A stretch of 64,000 nt of DNA, taken from Maylandia zebra. Lineage: Eukaryota; Chordata; Actinopteri; Cichliformes; Cichlidae. This document shows, in pieces, positions 60,191-64,000 of the stretch. Both the position numbers and the translations under genes were made by a program. The stretch is taken from contig NC_135178.1 in assembly GCF_041146795.1 (NCBI RefSeq), positions 3,276,344 through 3,340,343 on the forward strand, read 5' to 3'. Positions within the stretch are counted from its first letter, which is position 1; each line of letters opens with the position of its first letter. The notes under the pieces were generated by a model. It worked only from the letters and a program-made list of their open reading frames with translations, was not told where the DNA came from and ran no database searches.

Positions 60191-63100
60191 AAAAAAGAAA
60201 GAAAGAGAAAACTGATGAATGGATGCATCTTTAAATCCAGCACTATATTGTACACTTTACTGTCTGGACTATCGATTTGGCAGCTGTTTAACTGAAAGTT
60301 AATTCGACTTTACCTATAAGTTTTAAAAAGTTTGGACGTTTCTGTGACTTCTATAATGTATGATTTGTACTCACCCTCACTTTAACCCCCATTTGTACTG
60401 TTTTGCTGAACACACTGCTCAGGGGTGCTTCCCCCTTCAAACTCCCCAATTTTTATGAAAAAAGCGAAGAGAACATGGACCAGGGGTCCTCTCGTGTCGA
60501 CCTGTTTGTCCTCCCTGGTTTTCCCTCTCTCTCACCTGTCAGCGTGCATGTGGTCTCTTTATCTGTTTCATAGGCAGGGTTCCTCGAGGGTTTTATAATA
60601 CGAGGCTTGTTCAACATAGGTAACTTTCTGTTATCTGAATTCACTTACACTAACAATGGCGATCAGGATAAATGCCACACGAAGCTGGCTGTCAGCTCAT
60701 TAAGTTAACCCTGAGTTTCCCCTGCACATTCACATTAAAGGGAGAATCTAACCAATCTCTACATGGATCATACAACTTTTCTTTCACAGAAACTGATGCT
60801 TATTAGTGCTGCCTACTCCAGAGATGTTATCAAACGGTGATTAAACATCTGCAAAGGACATAAAAATACAACAGTTAACTAGAACACAAGAGAACGTAAT
60901 TAATGCTGCAGAAAATGATTAATCTGGTGAGTTAGCGCTCAGAGCAGTAAAATAAACATTTTAACGCCAGTTAATTATTTTACCATGATGGCTACACATT
61001 AGAGCTCTGAAACAGTTTGATGCAATTACACATAGAAGCTTACCAACCTAATAAAGGAGAAATTAGTTCAGTTTATCGCAGAACAAAGTGACATTAATTT
61101 GACTGATTGAACAGGTATTCTTAGTATGTGCTCTGCTATTTATTAGTTGCCGTGCCAAGTTAATTTCAGCAGCAGCCTTTTCAACTGCACCATATTTGCA
61201 TAAAAGTCAATAATATTTGTTTAGGAAATTTAATGACATGTGGATACAAATGACAGCATTGTGTCGCCTGCAAGTTTTGGTTTCATCAGACTTTTTTCTT
61301 TTGCAAACTCCCACACAACTCCGGCCTTTCTCAGGGCTACTGTAGCTCCAGTGACAAACCAAAGGGGAGCTGGTGGTCTCCAAACAGCTCTGACCACATC
61401 GTAAAAATCTCAGCCATAAAGAGCAACTGGCAACTCTTTCTGACCCTGCAAAAATAGAGGCAAAGGTTCAGAAAGTGGGTGGTCCCCTTATGAATGATCA
61501 AAAGAAGAGAAAATTTTAAAAAGAAAAGAATGGAGGATTCACTTGGGCGAGCAGTGGGGGTCTTCTTGTCCTTCACAATCAGATCAATCTTCACTGCTCC
61601 CAGTCAACTGATTCTGCATCCTAGGAATGTTCTATTCAGAATGTGTGTCATTAGTTTTTATTTTGATGACGGCTCACAGGCAGAGAGAGATGAAAATGTA
61701 CAACTTCGTGCTTATTACAAAGGCTGCTGACCCTTAGGTATTGCCCTGCCATTTGGAAGCTGACCATTTGAGCTTGCCAAATTTGACACAGCTGACGCAG
61801 GCAATAAATTTGAACTAGTTTCCCCACCCCCTATATCTATAATGAGTATTCCTCTTCAAGGTCTTTGTACACACACGTATTCAAGCAATCATAATGGAAA
61901 TCCTAATGTGATAATCATGGGATAAAAGTTGCCTTAATGAAGAACAATGCCAGCACTGCAGAATTATGAATCTGCACATGTGAAAACAATGTTTAAAATG
62001 TAGCATCTGCAAGTCAGAATAAGGTGTGTGAATAACTAAAGCGGATATGTAAGAGGTAATGGGTGACAGACAACATTGTTAAAGTGACCAGACTGTGCAA
62101 ATCCCTCCCAGTCCTGCAGCGCTCCAATGTCTGACAGGTGAAACCCAAGTTGCTGATCCGTGATTAACACTTGCCAGTTGCAGACAGGCTCTGCCTGCAG
62201 ATGAAGCAGTCAGAGAACTTAGGAACATGTCAGACTTCAAAACTAATAAAGTGACTCACACAACTGCAATTCTCAGGGCAACAGACACTGAGAGTATGGG
62301 AGGGTGAGGGGTTACAAGGGGTGGTGCTAATGAAAATAGCTGGACGCTGCCCAGCTACGCAGAGTCCACAGTGTCAAACGGGGCCCAGCATCTGTGTTAT
62401 TTTTAAGGAGCAAAACGTCACTGAGCAATGAACATGCTCAAGGCGCATATCTAACAGGGTTAGATGCAAGGTCATACCCGAGCCAGATCGCTTTCTGAAG
62501 ACAGACGCTGTCGCTAATAGTAGTGACACACGTGCTGTTGCTTTGAAGCAGTAACTGAAGAGAGGGCTCGAGAAATTCATTGTTGCCTTTTAATTGATGG
62601 TATTGGCGTGAAGCTTTCTGTAGTGTAGTTTAAGAACTAACTGATATATACCCACAGACCAGAGCACAGATCCACAGGTGGGACTCTCACAGCTGCTTCT
62701 AAAATCTTGACCAAGACTAAATGAGTAAACAAACAATTAGCCAGAGCCTTTCAATTCTAGAGAATCTCTTCATACTACTCAAATCTCTTTTAAAGCCTTA
62801 TACAAAAAAACATTTCTCTTTGTTCTCACTTTTGTTTTATATCTTTTAAGTATAATTTTGATCCTATTTATCTGTATTTTAAAATGCTTACAAATAATTT
62901 TATTGATCTTTTATTATCAAAATGTACCTATACAAAGCACTCAGCTGGTCATCCTGACTTCTACCATTATCAATTTAAATCTCATATTTAAATAAAACTC
63001 TGCAGGTATCTTTTTATGAAATTAAAAAAAAACCTGTCACTTGTCAATTTCATGTTCACGTGTACAAACAGGATTTATAATTACTGGGTTGCATACATCT

Positions 63101-64000
63101 GCTGGCCACCATACTACTGCATCTGACAAAACACTGAACACTTGGGGATTTCTGGGCTGACTGAATCGTATCTTATCAGCTTACTCCACAATCAGGGTGG
63201 TGACCGTTGGTTCATGTTCACGGCGGATGCTTTATTGCCAAGCGGAAGAGCCTCTAGTGTTTCAATGTTTCAAATCGTTCACATTTGTTAAAGTGCTTTT
63301 CACTCACCGTGAAAAGCACTTTAGACTTTTGGCACAACTTATGGTTTTAGTCACCACTGATAATGAGCAGTGTCTGTAAACTCTTTTAATGACTCAATGG
63401 AAGAAATACATGTCGGCTTCTCATTTGGAACTGTCTTCATCCACAAGCAATTTCCACTCATTCTTTTTCTTCCTATTACAATCAAAGTCTAGCCTTTTTT
63501 TTTTATAGTTCATTTATCCAGAATGCATTGCACACACAATGTAATGGTAGCACAGGTTATGGGAAAAAATCTATATTAAACAAACTGACGTTCAAAGCTA
63601 ATTAATAATTTATTTTTGTAGTTTTGTAATGATGTGCTTTAGCAGGGAAAGGCATCGTATCATATAGCACATTATGGTCAACAAACTGGAAATATAGCAG
63701 TTCCTTTTACTGACTGTGTTTACAGCCAATATTTTTGTTTACAACTTTTATATGGACTTTTTTTGGAAAGAAAAAGCCGGCTACATGAACTGAAGACCAA
63801 AAAACTACATTTAGTCACGTGGTTAAATCATCACAGTGTTTGTGGTGAAATAACTAGCTCTCTTTAAACAAATGATATTGCCAATATTTAAAAGGTTTAG
63901 GTGAGTTTCTTTTAATTTATTATGGAACAATTCAAGTCAAAGTTTTTTTTTAAACAACCTCCGTGGACCAAAGTGCTGTAAATGTTATACAAAAACAATC
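60191..64000. other. Intergenic, no gene seen
   Basis: AT-rich sequence to the window end, with one perfect small hairpin at 63,289-63,323. Short frames (61,337-61,730, 62,374-62,580) have no domain or splice support. Confidence 0.4.

Noticed and set aside
1..64000. CRISPR array, operon or bacterial-type system
   Set aside because: The window is vertebrate nuclear DNA with spliced genes. No regularly spaced direct repeats of that kind were seen.

Overview
The window is nuclear DNA from a teleost fish, probably a percomorph such as a cichlid. The evidence is spliced vertebrate genes with GT-AG introns, a high density of fish interspersed repeats (L2/Maui and RTE-like LINEs, Tc1-like and hAT-like DNA transposons, tRNA-derived SINEs), and many CA, TA and ATT microsatellites. 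It holds three well-supported protein genes, all on the minus strand, plus the 3' end of a plus-strand gene at the left edge.

Layout. (1) 1-240: last coding segment and poly(A) signal of an unrecognised plus-strand gene. (2) 461-3204: a complete five-exon matricellular CCN1/CYR61-type gene whose reconstructed frame is 374 residues with all 38 family cysteines. The two genes converge, with 363 bp between their stop codons. (3) About 3.4-17.5 kb: intergenic DNA with decayed LINEs, a SINE, a poly-C/CA tract and a perfect 88-bp-arm inverted repeat. (4) 17,527-44,412: the whole coding region of fkbp15 in 29 coding exons. All splice phases close to give 1,199 residues: WH1-like domain, FKBP domain, coiled coil, acidic tail. 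Its 10-kb first intron is a transposon nest, with a Tc1-like element inside a hAT-like element inside a LINE. A 2.2-kb element with terminal inverted repeats lies just upstream of its start codon. (5) 48,771-53,251: an FGF8/17/18/24-subfamily gene, most like fgf17, with every coding exon found except the short first one. (6) 53.3-64 kb: gene-free sequence with a decayed Tc1-like copy, a decayed LINE and a purine-rich tract.

The genes are not an operon and share no single pathway. Two encode secreted signalling or matrix proteins (CCN1-like, FGF) and one a cytosolic actin/endosome-associated adaptor (FKBP15). Their value together is as a synteny block. I found no previously undescribed biological system. 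The most unusual items are the perfect inverted repeat, the nested transposons with intact target-site duplications, a nearly intact Tc1 transposase, and an FKBP15 whose FKBP domain keeps several canonical pocket residues.
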